This document shows positions 21,573 through 32,779 of a stretch of 64,000 bases of DNA, in pieces. Every line of letters starts with the position of its first letter. The first letter of the stretch is position 1. The stretch covers positions 228,387-292,386 of the forward strand of contig CP038124.1 in assembly GCA_004519485.1 (NCBI GenBank), given 5' to 3'. The notes below the pieces were generated by a model. The model did not search any database. It was not told the DNA's origin and worked only from the letters and a program-made list of their open reading frames with translations. The position numbers and the translations under genes are program-made. This DNA is from Nannochloropsis oceanica (Eukaryota > Sar > Eustigmatophyceae > Eustigmatales > Monodopsidaceae).

Positions 21573-24500
21573 TTACAGCTGCCTTTTTCCGCTGACCAAC
21601 ATTCCTGATGAGACCGCTACTCGACCCCTCTCCCCTCCTAGCTGCTGCTGCAGCAGCTGCCGCTGTTGCTGCTGCTGCTTCTCCTTCTCCCGCTGCTGAC
21701 GCCGACGAGAGGCGCTGTTGAGATTGGAAGGAGAGTGCAGCATTTTCTCGACACGGTGGAAGACTCCCCTTAGGGCCCGAGTTGCCTGAATAGGAGGGAG
21801 GGAGCGAGCGAGCGAGGAAGGGAGGGAATAGAGGGGGGGAACGAGGTGGGAGAATGTTGCGGATTAATGAGCAAGAATGGAGGAAGGGGGCGAGGGAGGG
21901 AGTAACCATACCTGTCGTTCGGTATAAACAGCGAGCACCTGCCGAGACAAGTCCGCCAGCGCTTGGGCTTGTATGGCCGATGGGCGCCGTGATGACCCTG
22001 TAGCAGCAGCAGTAGTAGCAGCAGCATCTGCAGCAGCAGTAGTAGGGAAGGTAGTTATGGGGAGGAGGGAAGAGACCCCGCGCTCGGCTGCCATTTGCCG
22101 CAGATTTTTTAGCAGGGAGCCGACGACGGCCAGGCGGTCCTTGTCAGGGAAGGCGGAGGGGGGCGGGATCAGGCCCCCGGAGAGGAGGGAGAGGCCACGG
22201 AGGACGACAAGGTTCGCGTCGTCAAGGGCGCCTAATATATCCTCTATTAAGGCTTCCCTTAAAAAAGCCCCGTTGTCACTTAGGATGTATGCGAGGATTA
22301 GATCCAGTGTTTCTTGGTTGCTAATCAACCCCCCCCCTACTCCTACTCCTACTCCTCCCCCTCCGCCTTCGGGGGGAACTCCAACCACTACTGCTGCTGT
22401 TGATGTCGCCGCTGCTGTTGCTGCTGTGGCTTGAGGGCTCAAAAGATCATTCACAGGGCGAGAAGACGCTTCAAGCATGCCTGAGGGAAAGAGGAAGGGG
22501 GGAGGGAGGGAGGGAGTGGGGTGGGGGCGAGAGGGTAGGAGGGAAAGATCACGTCACTCTGCTGCTCAGTACCTTCCTTGCCTCTCCCTTTTCCTCCCTC
22601 CTTCCTTCCTCCATTCCTTACGTTCCAATCGGCTCCATCTTATCTTATAGCGAGTCCGACCAGGCCGGGTATAGATGTCCTCACCCCATCTGTCCGGGGG
22701 CTCTTCCACAGGAACGAGGAGAATCTCTTGGAGGGCGAGGCGGAGGGCGGGCGTGCCACTGCTCTTCAGTAAATACTTGAGAATGAAGGGGTAGACGGCC
22801 TAGGAAATGAGGGAGGGAGGGAAGGCGGGACGGAGGGAGGGGGAAAAAGATGAGCGAGAGAATAGGAAACAGGAGCGGGCCGCCGAAGCGACAAAAAGTC
22901 GTCGAGTAAATGGGTTGGAAACATGAAAGAGAAAGGGAGGAAGGAAGAAAGGAGGGAGGGAGGGGGGGAGAGACGGAGAGAGGCGTAGTGACCGACCTGA
23001 ATAACCTTGAAACGGGGATTAAAGCTTAGTGCTGTTCCTTCGCAAATGGCCAATGTCCGAATCACGAGTGACCAGTAGGGGGGAATGCGGACAGGGAAAC
23101 GATACGCCACGTCCTGTGTGTGTGAGCAAGGGGAGGGAGGGAAGGAAGGAGGGAGGGATATGAGTAAGTGCTGTCTCCCAATTTGGTGTGGCAAAAACTA
23201 AAAGCGAGTCAATTAAAGAGTCACGCTATCGCATCACCCTTCCCTCCCTCCCTCCCTCCCTCCCGTCCCTCTTCCGCACCTGGATGTTTGCCGACAATTT
23301 CGCAAAATTCAAATCCATCAAAGAGTTGTCCCCCCCCGAAGTGGAAGCGTTCGTGAATGCTGCTCGCAAGGCCGGCCCAAACCCTTCCAGGGCAGAGGGA
23401 TCGCCGTCTTTGGACACGAAGCCCAAGTCCACGAAAGACCCGGCTAATTTGTCAAATTCTTTGTTGTAGAGGAAGGAGACGGCTTTGATCAAGGCGAAGC
23501 GTTGTTCTTCCGTGATCTGGGTCAGCATCCCGTGGTCGAGGTAGGCGAGGTCGCCGTTGGTTGTTCGAAGGAGGTTCCCCTGGGTGTAAAAGGAGGAGAG
23601 GGTGGGAGGGAGGGTGGGAGGGAGGGAGGAAGGAGAAACGATGAGTACTTATACCCCTCCATCTCTCCTTTCTTCCCATGTCTCCTCCTCCTCCTTCGAA
23701 GTAAACATACCGCGTGCGGATCCGCGTGCAAGAACCCCTTCTCGAGCAGCTGGTAGGTGGAGCATTCAAGGCCTAGACCGATGAGTCGCTCGGCGTCATC
23801 GCCCCACGGGAGCTTCGTGCCTTCAATCCACTCCATCGTCAAGACGCGCTTGGTCGTCAGCTCATCAACCACCCGAGGGGCAGTGACTCCCTCCAGCACG
23901 GGGGCTGCATAATACCTGTTGAAAAGAAGCCGGGGAAAAAATAGGAGAAAAATGAGGCAAGGGCACGCGTGCTATTGGGAAAAAAAGAATCGGAAACGAG
24001 AATACCAAGCCCCATCCAGAGTAAAACGTAGACCCGAACACTCTCTCTATCAATTCTTCCCTCGCATCAATTAAATCCAACGTCTCCAACGTCGTAATTA
24101 GGGTAAAGAAGATCGCTCAAAGGATACACGAAATAAAATTAAGAAATATGATGAAAAGTATAATAAATAAATACTAAAAATGAATGAAGTCAAGTCAGTA
24201 CTTACGCCCGAAACTTCTTGCAGTTCTCCCCCTCGTGAATAAAATCCAACTCCTCCCAGAGAGTCTCTCCAAACTCATCAACAATCGCCTTCAAATTCGA
24301 CCGCAACCTCCGCGACTTCTGCAGATACCCTGCCCCCGTTCTTAGTATAGCCAAGTCAGCCTCAGCCGTCCTAAAAATATTGGGTCTTTGCACCTTTACT
24401 GCCACCAATTGCCCGGTGGCCCGTATTCGTGCCTTGTACACTTGGCAGAGAGAAGCGGAGGCGACGGGGCCTGGTAAGCCCTCAAAGTCGAAGATTTCGT

Positions 24501-25101
24501 CGGCGGGCCGCCCAAGTTCTTCTTTGACAATTTGAATGGCAATGTGATCGGGGTATGGTTTGACATTATCTTGCAATTTCTCCAATTCCCTCACGTAAAT
24601 CGGACCGACGATATCAGGACGATTGCTCAAGGCCTGGCCAATCTTGATGAATACCGGTCCCAGCGACACCAGCATCTCACGGAGTTTCCTGGCATGTATC
24701 CGCTTGCGGTCCTCTGACCCGCTCTGTCCCATCATTTCATCAAAATTGACCAGGGTCAACCACGACAAAATGGGCAGCCCCACATCCCTAAATCGTGCTA
24801 GCACTCGCCACCATTCCCGCACGGCCAGCTTGCTAATAGCATCGCCATCGTACTGAATGAATTGGTAATTTGTTGGGCGCGACGCTGAGATGAATTCGCT
24901 GCTCGACTCGGTCGTGGCGTGGCGTGGGATGACGGACGAGGATCGCCATAGAGGGAGGGTTGGTAGATGTCTCCATCCTTGGCAGCAGGGAGCCAGGATG
25001 AGGGCTACGCCTAGTGTCAGGATGACAAGGCGCGGCAAAGGGGAGGAGGTGGTGAATGCGGTGCCCAGCCCGTTGTGTCTTGAGGCATGTCGTGTGTGCA
25101 T
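21573..25101 (-). CDS. ABC1/ADCK (UbiB-family) atypical kinase, probably plastid
   Basis: Seven exons: 25101..24206, 23915..23711, 23579..23280, 23113..22997, 22799..22622, 22480..21912 and 21785..21573 (825 aa); every junction is in phase. A hydrophobic N-terminus (LPRLVILTLGVALILAPCC) precedes a transit-like region. Kinase hallmarks: FIKIGQALSNRPD (KxGQ motif), the Ala-rich loop GPVASASLCQVYKA, VAVKVQRP (Lys), EELDFIHEGEN (ExD), LTMEWIEGTKL, and HADPHA joined by splicing to GNLLRTTNGDLAYLDHGM (HxDxHxGN loop and a DHG metal motif). The family supports ubiquinone, plastoquinone and tocopherol metabolism; plant members act at plastoglobules. The C-terminal third (exons 6-7) is Ala/Gly/Gln-rich with a helical segment, longer than bacterial UbiB. 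Divergent from the CX9C gene. Confidence 0.85.
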
Positions 25102-25485
25102 AGGAGTCTGGAGAAGCGAGCAACGCCTAGCTTGATCTGCTGCTATCTGCCCTTGTCCATGTACGTTGTCTAGACGCTAATGGCTCTCCGCCCTGTGCGT
25201 GTGGGTGCGTGTAAACTGTGCATTGTGCGTAAGCTATCGAAGGCGCCATGCGGAATGACTCATAACATCAAGTGCAACACGAGATGCAGCGACAAGGGCG
25301 CTAAGACCTTCCAAATCGACCCCGTCCTTTGGACAAAGCGCATCACAACGCCTCGTTAACCATCCTGGCAATAATTGACATCATGACGTGCCATAGACTC
25401 ACTTGAACCCGCCCTCTTGCATAATAGGGGAGGCTGGGGCCCGACACGCAGCCGTATCACTGGAGATCATCATCATCACTGGAGC
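25102..25485. other. Divergent promoter region (ABC1 kinase / CX9C protein)
   Basis: About 380 bp between divergent start codons, presumably a bidirectional promoter. No recognisable core element or RNA gene. Confidence 0.4.
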
Positions 25486-25692
25486 ATGGCACCGCCGCCC
25501 ACGGGAAGGGGAACGTCCAAGTTTCAGACGGCCTGTGCCTGGGAGATGCAAAACAGTCTCAAGTGCATGGAGACGGGAGATAAGGAGAAATGTGCCGATG
25601 TGATTGAGATGTACAAGGACTGCCGGAAAGAGGAATCGGACAAGAAGAAGGAGGTCCGGGCTGCGAGTGGAGGGGGCGGATTCAAGTGGTGA
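25486..25692 (+). CDS. Twin-CX9C (CHCH) mitochondrial protein, COX23/CHCHD7-like
   Basis: A 68-aa ORF starting MAPPPTGRG. It holds a perfect twin CX9C motif: the first pair brackets AWEMQNSLK, the second brackets ADVIEMYKD, followed by RKEESDKKK. Such coiled-coil-helix-coiled-coil-helix proteins are imported into the mitochondrial intermembrane space by MIA40 and oxidised to a two-disulfide hairpin. The second helix and CRK-E-KK tail resemble COX23/CHCHD7, linked to cytochrome oxidase assembly. An in-frame extension upstream to 25417 exists but is His-rich and unlikely. The next gene on the same strand starts only 45 nt after the stop. Confidence 0.75.
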   Translation: MAPPPTGRGTSKFQTACAWEMQNSLKCMETGDKEKCADVIEMYKDCRKEESDKKKEVRAASGGGGFKW

Positions 25693-25737
25693 TTGTGAGA
25701 CCTCATACCCACCATCACGGAATTCACGCGGGGAGGA

Positions 25738-27450
25738 ATGACACAAGCTACCATGCGGTGTGCTGTGCTGTTAGATTTTGCGGCGGTGCTAAAAGTACTG
25801 GTTTTGACGTCGGGCCTGCTGTGCGTGCAAGGATTCTTCTATCCAGCTGGTCAGTCGACTCGTCATACCCACACCTGGAATAAAAGACCATGGCATACTC
25901 CATCGCCATCCTCCATTTCAAGTCCCTTCTTCTTGCCCCACACCATCTCTTGCCAAAATACAATGCTCGGCGGCAGACGTTCCGGGAATGACAATCACCA
26001 CCACCAGCAACAAACCCTTCAGCACTTTAGAGACAAGGACAAAGCGGGGCCCCTCAAAGCCCTCCGGCAAGCCGCTGCTCTCCTAAATAGCGTTCTCCAG
26101 CTAGTCTTCTCCTCAGGTGATGTCTTTGGTACCTATTCTTCCCTCCCTTCTGACACTCCCACGCCAGATCTGGGGCGACGGCGGGGGGGGGCGAGCAGAA
26201 GCGGCGGTGGCGGCCCTCGGTGGGGACGTGGCCGCATTGATGGGCAGGGGGAAGAAAATGGTGGTGATGACGATAAAGCAGAAGGTTATATGGGAGCGGA
26301 GGGGGGAGGAGAGGAGACAGAGGCAGGGATTGAGAGGTTAAGTGATATGGTAAGCCAGCGGGATCTAAACTCGTGGGAAGCCTGGCAAGGAGGCAGCCCT
26401 CGAAAGCAACAAGTGGCTGAGGAACAGCGGGCGCAACGCAAGCAACGACGACGGAAAAAGATGACGTTTTCGACCCGATATTCGTGTGCGGTGAGCGTGG
26501 CGAATGCATCGCGGTTGGATGAGTACATGGCTTTGCCCTTTGATCAATATTCCCTGTTGGACCAATCTTTTATATCTCGCGTGGAGGGGAAAGAGAACGA
26601 GCAAGGCAATGTGTTTCGGTTCATGGTCCCAGCAAATGAGTTGGTTGGCTTGCAGACTGTGCCCATTGTCGATTTGCGCGTGGATGTGGATGCGCGGAAA
26701 CGCCAACTGTCCATCACCTCCATCTCGTCGCGTTTCGTCGCTCGGGCTTCCGATGGCACCATTCTAGGGACACAGTCCATGAGCCTCCTGACTAATAACT
26801 CGCTTGCTTTCTCTACGCGAATCATTTGGGACAGCAAGGTCGCTAGACAAGGTGGTAAGCTGGGCTCTGTGCCTTATGCGGGCACCCCGTCTGCTACAGG
26901 TGCTGCTGCTGACGAATGGGCTCGAGATGTACCAGCAGAGGGTGGCGGAAACGGACCAGGGGCCAACTTGGCGCGTTTGCGATGGCGTATCTTCCGTCGA
27001 GGCGGTAATGCAATCAAGGCGGCGGAGATGGAGCTGCCGTTGAATGACAAATTAACGGCGGGATCAGATTCTCCCCCCGAGCTGGTTAATCTGGACGTGG
27101 CCTCCCAACGACTGCGTAAGCTCTCGTGCCGGGCAAATTTGGAGGTGGGTGTGGTAGTTCCGCCACCCTTTTCTTTGCTTCCTGGACTGATCCTACGACA
27201 GGGCGCCTCTCTCATCCTCTCAACGTTGGTGGGCACGCTGGTGAATCGCTTTTTGGAACTCTTGATCGAAGATTACCACAAATGGCAAGACCAAGCGAGT
27301 CGGGAAGCGATTGCTGGGGCTTTACTGGGTTATGACCCTGAGCGGTTCGACGAGCGAGAGATTGAAGTGTCGGAGGCGGATGAAGATGAAGATGATCCGC
27401 CGCCTCCGCCGTGCATGGATCCACTTCTAGAACCCGAGTACATTATTTAG
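25738..27450 (+). CDS. DUF1997-like plastid protein
   Basis: Intronless, 570 aa. The N-terminus has a signal-peptide-like segment (VLKVLVLTSGLLCVQG) followed at once by FFYPAG; a Phe at the cleavage site is the hallmark of heterokont plastid presequences, so plastid targeting is likely. A disordered Gly/Glu/His-rich region follows to about residue 235. The conserved domain (about 245-530) shows MALPFDQYSLLDQSFISRV, FRFMVPANELVGLQTVPIVDLRVDVD, an LSITSISSRFV strand, an LEVGVVVPPPFSLLPGLILRQGASLIL amphipathic stretch and RFLELLIEDYHKW. These match DUF1997, found in cyanobacteria and plastid-bearing eukaryotes, of unknown function. The tail is acidic and proline-rich. Transcription may be linked to the CX9C ORF 45 nt upstream. 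Confidence 0.62.
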   Translation: MTQATMRCAVLLDFAAVLKVLVLTSGLLCVQGFFYPAGQSTRHTHTWNKRPWHTPSPSSISSPFFLPHTISCQNTMLGGRRSGNDNHHHQQQTLQHFRDKDKAGPLKALRQAAALLNSVLQLVFSSGDVFGTYSSLPSDTPTPDLGRRRGGASRSGGGGPRWGRGRIDGQGEENGGDDDKAEGYMGAEGGGEETEAGIERLSDMVSQRDLNSWEAWQGGSPRKQQVAEEQRAQRKQRRRKKMTFSTRYSCAVSVANASRLDEYMALPFDQYSLLDQSFISRVEGKENEQGNVFRFMVPANELVGLQTVPIVDLRVDVDARKRQLSITSISSRFVARASDGTILGTQSMSLLTNNSLAFSTRIIWDSKVARQGGKLGSVPYAGTPSATGAAADEWARDVPAEGGGNGPGANLARLRWRIFRRGGNAIKAAEMELPLNDKLTAGSDSPPELVNLDVASQRLRKLSCRANLEVGVVVPPPFSLLPGLILRQGASLILSTLVGTLVNRFLELLIEDYHKWQDQASREAIAGALLGYDPERFDEREIEVSEADEDEDDPPPPPCMDPLLEPEYII

Positions 27451-27672
27451 GAAACGGAGATCACTTTAGGGAAGGAGTACCATTTAGGAGAAGGTGTGGT
27501 TGACCAGCTGTGAATAAATGAATGGATAACAAGGCTTAAATATAGACAGCCACATGGACTAACTTAAAGTCACTCAATTTTTAAGTTGCGCTCTCGCACA
27601 TTTTTCCCCTGCTTTCTCTCTCAGTTGTGACCACTCATAGAGCCGTATCCCCCCACTCCCCACCCAGGAATC

Positions 27673-28632
27673 ATGAATAAGGTCCTTCGCGTGGTGGACT
27701 GGTTCGTTCGGACGCCCGAGATACCCATAGGTAGTGCTAAGCTTGTCTCAATCCCCTTGTCGCACTACTGTGAAAAGGCTCGTTGGTGCCTCGACTTATC
27801 GCCGCTCCGCGACACGTACATCGAAGAGGCGCACGCCCCTGTGTTTCACACCAAGCATGTGGTCTCCTTGACCAATAAACGCAGCGCTTCAAGCACCCCT
27901 GTGTTCGTCCTGTCTGGAAACAGCACGAGCGACCCACCAACCATAATCCAGGGCTCTGCAATGATCCTCGCGCACCTGGCCCAGACCTTCCCTGCCGAGC
28001 TTGGACACCTCTACCCTCCCGGAGAAAAGGGAGAGCGTGTGCGCACTCTCGAACAGGTCTTGGACAACCAATTGGGTCCACAGTCGCGCAAGCTGGTGTA
28101 TTGGGCAATGTGGCAGGCCCGGCAAGAGGGACTGTCCACATCCAACCCCTTGTTAGACGCGCTTGTACCTAAGGTCGAAGCCCTGCTCTGGAATCTGGGG
28201 GAGGGCAAGATCCTGTTCAAGATGATGCAAGCGATGAATATTGACGCCGATTCCATTGTCACTGCCCTGGAAGACTGTCGGCAAGTCTTCAAGGAAGCCT
28301 CCGCCATGCTGGCGGGCGAGGGCGAGGGGGAAGGCAAGGGCCAGCAGAGAAAGTACCTTCTAGGCGGAGAGCGCATGACGGCTGCAGACCTGACATTGGC
28401 TGCCTTGGCCTATCCCCTCATTAATCCGCCTGCATTTGCCTCACTGGGCCTCTCTGGGTCTAGCGCTTCCCCCTGGACCATGAAGCTGGGTGATTTGAGT
28501 GCCGAGTTCCGAGCTACCCCTGCGGGTCAGCATGTCCTCCGGCTGTATGCAGAGGAGCGATTTCCTGCTGTGGATGGAACAGGCACGTTGTGTCTGCGGA
28601 CGGTGAATTGTAACAAGATGCCATGGCAGTAA
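27673..28632 (+). CDS. Glutathione S-transferase-like protein
   Basis: Intronless, 319 aa. The N-terminal thioredoxin-like fold has LVSIPLSHYCEKARWCLDL, the canonical GST strand-helix 'S.yc.KarW.Ld', then STPVFVL (cis-Pro region) and IIQGSAMILAHL (glutathione-binding 'dS..I...L'). The C-terminal half is helical with GGERMTAADLTLAALAYPL, the N-capping GST C-domain motif. A Gly/Glu-rich loop (GEGEGEGKG) interrupts it. Such proteins conjugate or reduce substrates with glutathione; no particular class is assigned and no targeting signal is evident. It ends convergent with calmodulin. Confidence 0.75.
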   Translation: MNKVLRVVDWFVRTPEIPIGSAKLVSIPLSHYCEKARWCLDLSPLRDTYIEEAHAPVFHTKHVVSLTNKRSASSTPVFVLSGNSTSDPPTIIQGSAMILAHLAQTFPAELGHLYPPGEKGERVRTLEQVLDNQLGPQSRKLVYWAMWQARQEGLSTSNPLLDALVPKVEALLWNLGEGKILFKMMQAMNIDADSIVTALEDCRQVFKEASAMLAGEGEGEGKGQQRKYLLGGERMTAADLTLAALAYPLINPPAFASLGLSGSSASPWTMKLGDLSAEFRATPAGQHVLRLYAEERFPAVDGTGTLCLRTVNCNKMPWQ

Positions 28633-29229
28633 ATTAGAACTGGACGTGATGTTTCTTTAATTTCGGTCTTGGTGACGCCCGAGGTTCGTACGTACGTACA
28701 TGATCGGTAAAGATCGCTAACTACTAGAATCGAGCTCCAAGGCCTAACGAAATCATTTCATTTTACGATCAACGTGTTTCTTTCTCTTCCTTATTTCTTC
28801 TTTTCTTTCTCACAAAACGGATGACTCCTTCCCCCATTCAAATTGTTCCCAGCGACTCGATCGATAAGTGTGTCTGACTCATGCGAAAACGGAATAGAGA
28901 AGGGTAAGAACAGACGACAAGGGGTCCATCCTTTGCTACATGGCCGCTCTTTCCCCATTCACATGGGATAACAACATGATAAAAATAAGTGTATATATCG
29001 CCGGAAAATAAATGAAGGGGTCCACCGCCCTTCCCCCCTTCCCTTCCACCCCTCCATTCTCGCCCATAACGCTGCCTGCAACGAGAGGGGCCGTGAGCAC
29101 ACTTCTTTCTCTTTAGCCCTTCTACATCTCCCTCTTCCCTCTTCCCCATTTACCCGTACGCTCCTTAATTTTACGCTCTCCGTCCGTGTTTTAAGTTGCC
29201 TTGCCTTCCTCTCTCGTTCCCTCTCCTCC
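28633..29229. other. Convergent intergenic region (GST-like / calmodulin)
   Basis: 3' UTR sequence with a short palindromic gtacgtacgtac at about 28688 and CT-rich tracts. No gene supported. Confidence 0.4.
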
Positions 29230-30028
<799 letters not shown>

Positions 30029-31306
30029 GGTGTGAGTCGGAAAGTGGTGTGGTTGCCTGTGCGTGCGTGTGCGTGTGGATGTACATGGGGAGAGGTGAGC
30101 AAATCGTTTGAGGCGACATCTCTCTTTATCTGTTGCACATCGTAGACGACAACGCGGGAAACCCAAAAAAAGGATAAGAATGGCAACAAGGCGCGTTGAG
30201 ACGCGTCCCATGATGTCCAAAGTTTGCTCATGAGGCCCCAAATACCCTGGGCGGGGAGGGAGAGAGCGAAGGAGGGAGGCCGGGCCACACCTAAGGGCGC
30301 CAGGGGCCCACGCAAGCTCCCATGGGCACGACAACTCCACGAGTGGTGCGTCTTAGTAAAAAGTCCAACACCGTAAAAAGACGTGGACAACCACCAGGTA
30401 TGATAGTTTGGAGTAGCTCGGGTGCCATGCGAGGTATTGTTCCCACCCAGCGCCAGTAATGAAGAACTCCCGCCGGCTTCGCTTTCGAGTTGCGCACCCT
30501 AAGGCCAGTTATAAGCCATGCAGCAGAGCATGCTTGGCTCACGCAGATCTTCCGTCGCTCATGTTCGTGTTATCTTCGTCCATCATGCTAGTCGTTCATT
30601 CCTCCCTCCAGGTGCATAGAGAACTCTAATGATGAACGTAGGCGAACAACCAGGCGGCGCTTCTTTTGCTTTTGACTTGCTGTAGCCACCGCACAGCTGC
30701 CATCCGCATCTTCCAGCGACTCGATAACTTCTCTACCTATGTGAGTATGTGTGGTGGCGGAGATGGTGGATAATGTGGGTGATTTGCGAGAGGTTTCTTT
30801 TAGTTTGACCGTATCGAGGAATCATCGACACGCAGGACAAGGGCACTTGTCCCTCGCCAAAACCAAAAATGCTCCGCCAAAGCAACTCCAACCATAGCAC
30901 GCGCAAGCTTTTGCGCGTAACAATCAAAAAGTGTAGGACGGCTCCATCCTGTCTAGAGGTGGGACGTGCGTCTGGTGGATCAGACGTATTTGTGCCATGG
31001 TTTTTTAAAAATAAAGGACAGGCGCTCCCTTCTTCTTCGTCATCACTGTCATCACAGCTGTGGGGGGAGCGGCTCGGAACGCACATGCATGTACAGTAGT
31101 GTGGATGAGATAATAGCTGAGATTTAAAAAAAAGGACTAACCATGCAAGCGTCTCAGGACTCAAAACTATTTATTTTGTACAAGCTGTATCAACAATAAT
31201 CCCTTCGCGTCATGAGCATCCTCCTCATCCGCCTCTCCATCGCCAAATCGCTCGACGTCTTATTCGTCGTTCCCATCGCATTTTCCCTTCACATATATCA
31301 ACATGA
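30029..31306. other. Intergenic region upstream of calmodulin
   Basis: 1.28 kb between the calmodulin start and the SNAP-25-like stop, both on the minus strand; expected to hold the calmodulin promoter. ORFs here are short, lack domains and overlap each other. No tRNA cloverleaf recognised. Confidence 0.4.
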
Positions 31307-32779
31307 TCATCCTCTCGACCCTTTCAAAGCTGCAGTTCTCCATCCCCCCAGTACCCCTTGCCTATTCCTCAGCTCCTCTTCCGCCGCCAACTCGGCCGGT
31401 GTCTTCTTGTGCATTATCTCCGTGACGACTTCCGTCGTCCGGTATGTCTCGCAATCCATCAATTCAAATAAGGCTGCCTTTCCTCTCTCTTCCATTCCAT
31501 ACCCCCCCAACCTCACATCTTGCCCTCGCCCTTCCCCTCCTCCTCTTCCTCCCTCCTTCCCAGGTACCAACATCAAGTACCCTCCATTTCCCCAATTCGC
31601 CGAACACGACAAAAGGAATGCTCCCCCAGGCTTGCCCCAGTCCACCTCCCACTCCTCATTCTTTCCTAGCCCCGTACCTCGAACACCGAGAGCCCCGGTG
31701 ATCCAATGCTGCCCAAGCCATTTCCTAGATAGGACTGATTGTAAGCCCGTTAAGGCCGTCTGGCACGTGTAGGCCGCAAACTGACACGCCTTGGTCATGT
31801 GTGGCTCCTGTAACTTAAGCTCCTCCCCTACCACACTCAAGAACAATCCCGTGCGCAACTCGCGAAAGGCTATGAACTTATGCAATTTCGGTCTCTCCCC
31901 CACCCACCCTCCTTGGGAGCGGGATACACGAGCGGCCTTGCGGACCACTGCACGGGTCCGATCATGGAGCCCCTCACTACTCTCTCCCAATCGATTTATT
32001 TGCGCCGCTTGCTCGGACAAGGCTTCGTGTAAGGTCCCTCCAATGGCCCGTTGTTCATCGACGCTCTTGCTCAGTTTTTCCAGGTACGTGTCTTGGATAT
32101 GCGCGACTCGGGCCAGGGTCGCCGGTGGGGCTGATCCTGCTTGAGAGCGTGTGGCTCGGGCATCGGTGGCGTTCCCCTCATGTCGGAGAGAGTAAAGCTC
32201 TTGACGCTCGTCACTGCTGCTCTGGGTATAGCCTTGTGGTTGATCTTGCCATTGTGCCGCCATGCTGTTTCTGCTGCTGATGCTGCTGCTAGTAGGAATA
32301 CTACTTCTTCCTGTTGCTTCTTCTTGTTGCTGCGGCTGCTGCTGCTGCTGCTTGGTCATCCAGCTCGACGCCTTAGGGCGCGGTGCCGCAGGTTCTTCCG
32401 AAAAAAAATTCTTGACAGAGCCCCACCAAGACATACCTCGCAATGATCTGGCACTTTTATCGATCAAGTACCGATTGGAATCCACAACGGCTTCGGCCCG
32501 GTCTAAGGACTCTTGCTGCCCCGCTACTGCCGTCAGGGTTTCCCGCCCCATCGCTATGGACTCTTGCGCAACTCGTAGGAAGCCGTTATATTCCTCCTCA
32601 GTCTTAAAATGGTGGGGTCTCTGCTTTGTGCGGTCGTGTGATGTTGTATGAGATTTGGGTTGGGTGAGATGAAGGAGGGAGGTGGGGTACGAGGGAGGGG
32701 ATGGAGTGCTTACCTGTTGCTGCTGCTGGTTGGTTTCCACGCTCCCATTGCCGCCGCCGCCGCCGCCTCCCCACTCCAT
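31307..32779 (-). CDS. SNAP-25-like Qbc-SNARE with extra C-terminal domain
   Basis: Two exons, 32779..32714 and 32620..31307 (459 aa); donor gtaagc after a poly-Gln end, acceptor aaagcag. Two SNARE-type heptad regions occur. The first (HFKTEEEYNGFLRVAQESIAM, AGQQESLDRAEAVVDSNRYLIDKSARSLR) is Qb-like; the second (LARVAHIQDTYLEKLSKSVDEQRAIGG, LSEQAAQINRLGESSEGL) is Qc-like. There is no transmembrane segment, as in SNAP-25/SNAP-29. These proteins bridge vesicle and target membranes in exocytosis. The last 190 residues (LHKFIAFRELRTGLFLSVVGEEL, EEWEVDWGKPGGAFLLSCSA, GGYLMLV, then AALFELMDCE) look like an all-beta, trefoil-like domain not normal for this family. A Gly/Arg/Glu insert near 31500-31560 derives from GGGA repeats. 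Divergent from SEC15, another exocytosis gene. Confidence 0.7.
   Translation of the reverse strand: MEWGGGGGGGNGSVETNQQQQQVSTPSPPSYPTSLLHLTQPKSHTTSHDRTKQRPHHFKTEEEYNGFLRVAQESIAMGRETLTAVAGQQESLDRAEAVVDSNRYLIDKSARSLRGMSWWGSVKNFFSEEPAAPRPKASSWMTKQQQQQPQQQEEATGRSSIPTSSSISSRNSMAAQWQDQPQGYTQSSSDERQELYSLRHEGNATDARATRSQAGSAPPATLARVAHIQDTYLEKLSKSVDEQRAIGGTLHEALSEQAAQINRLGESSEGLHDRTRAVVRKAARVSRSQGGWVGERPKLHKFIAFRELRTGLFLSVVGEELKLQEPHMTKACQFAAYTCQTALTGLQSVLSRKWLGQHWITGALGVRGTGLGKNEEWEVDWGKPGGAFLLSCSANWGNGGYLMLVPGKEGGRGGGEGRGQDVRLGGYGMEERGKAALFELMDCETYRTTEVVTEIMHKKTPAELAAEEELRNRQGVLGGWRTAALKGSRG

Noticed and set aside
23865-24089. Frame reading LDLIDAREELIERVFGSTFYSGWG inside the ABC1-kinase gene
   Set aside because: Lies wholly within the intron 24205-23916; joining exon 1 directly to 23915 restores the conserved kinase sequence in phase without it.
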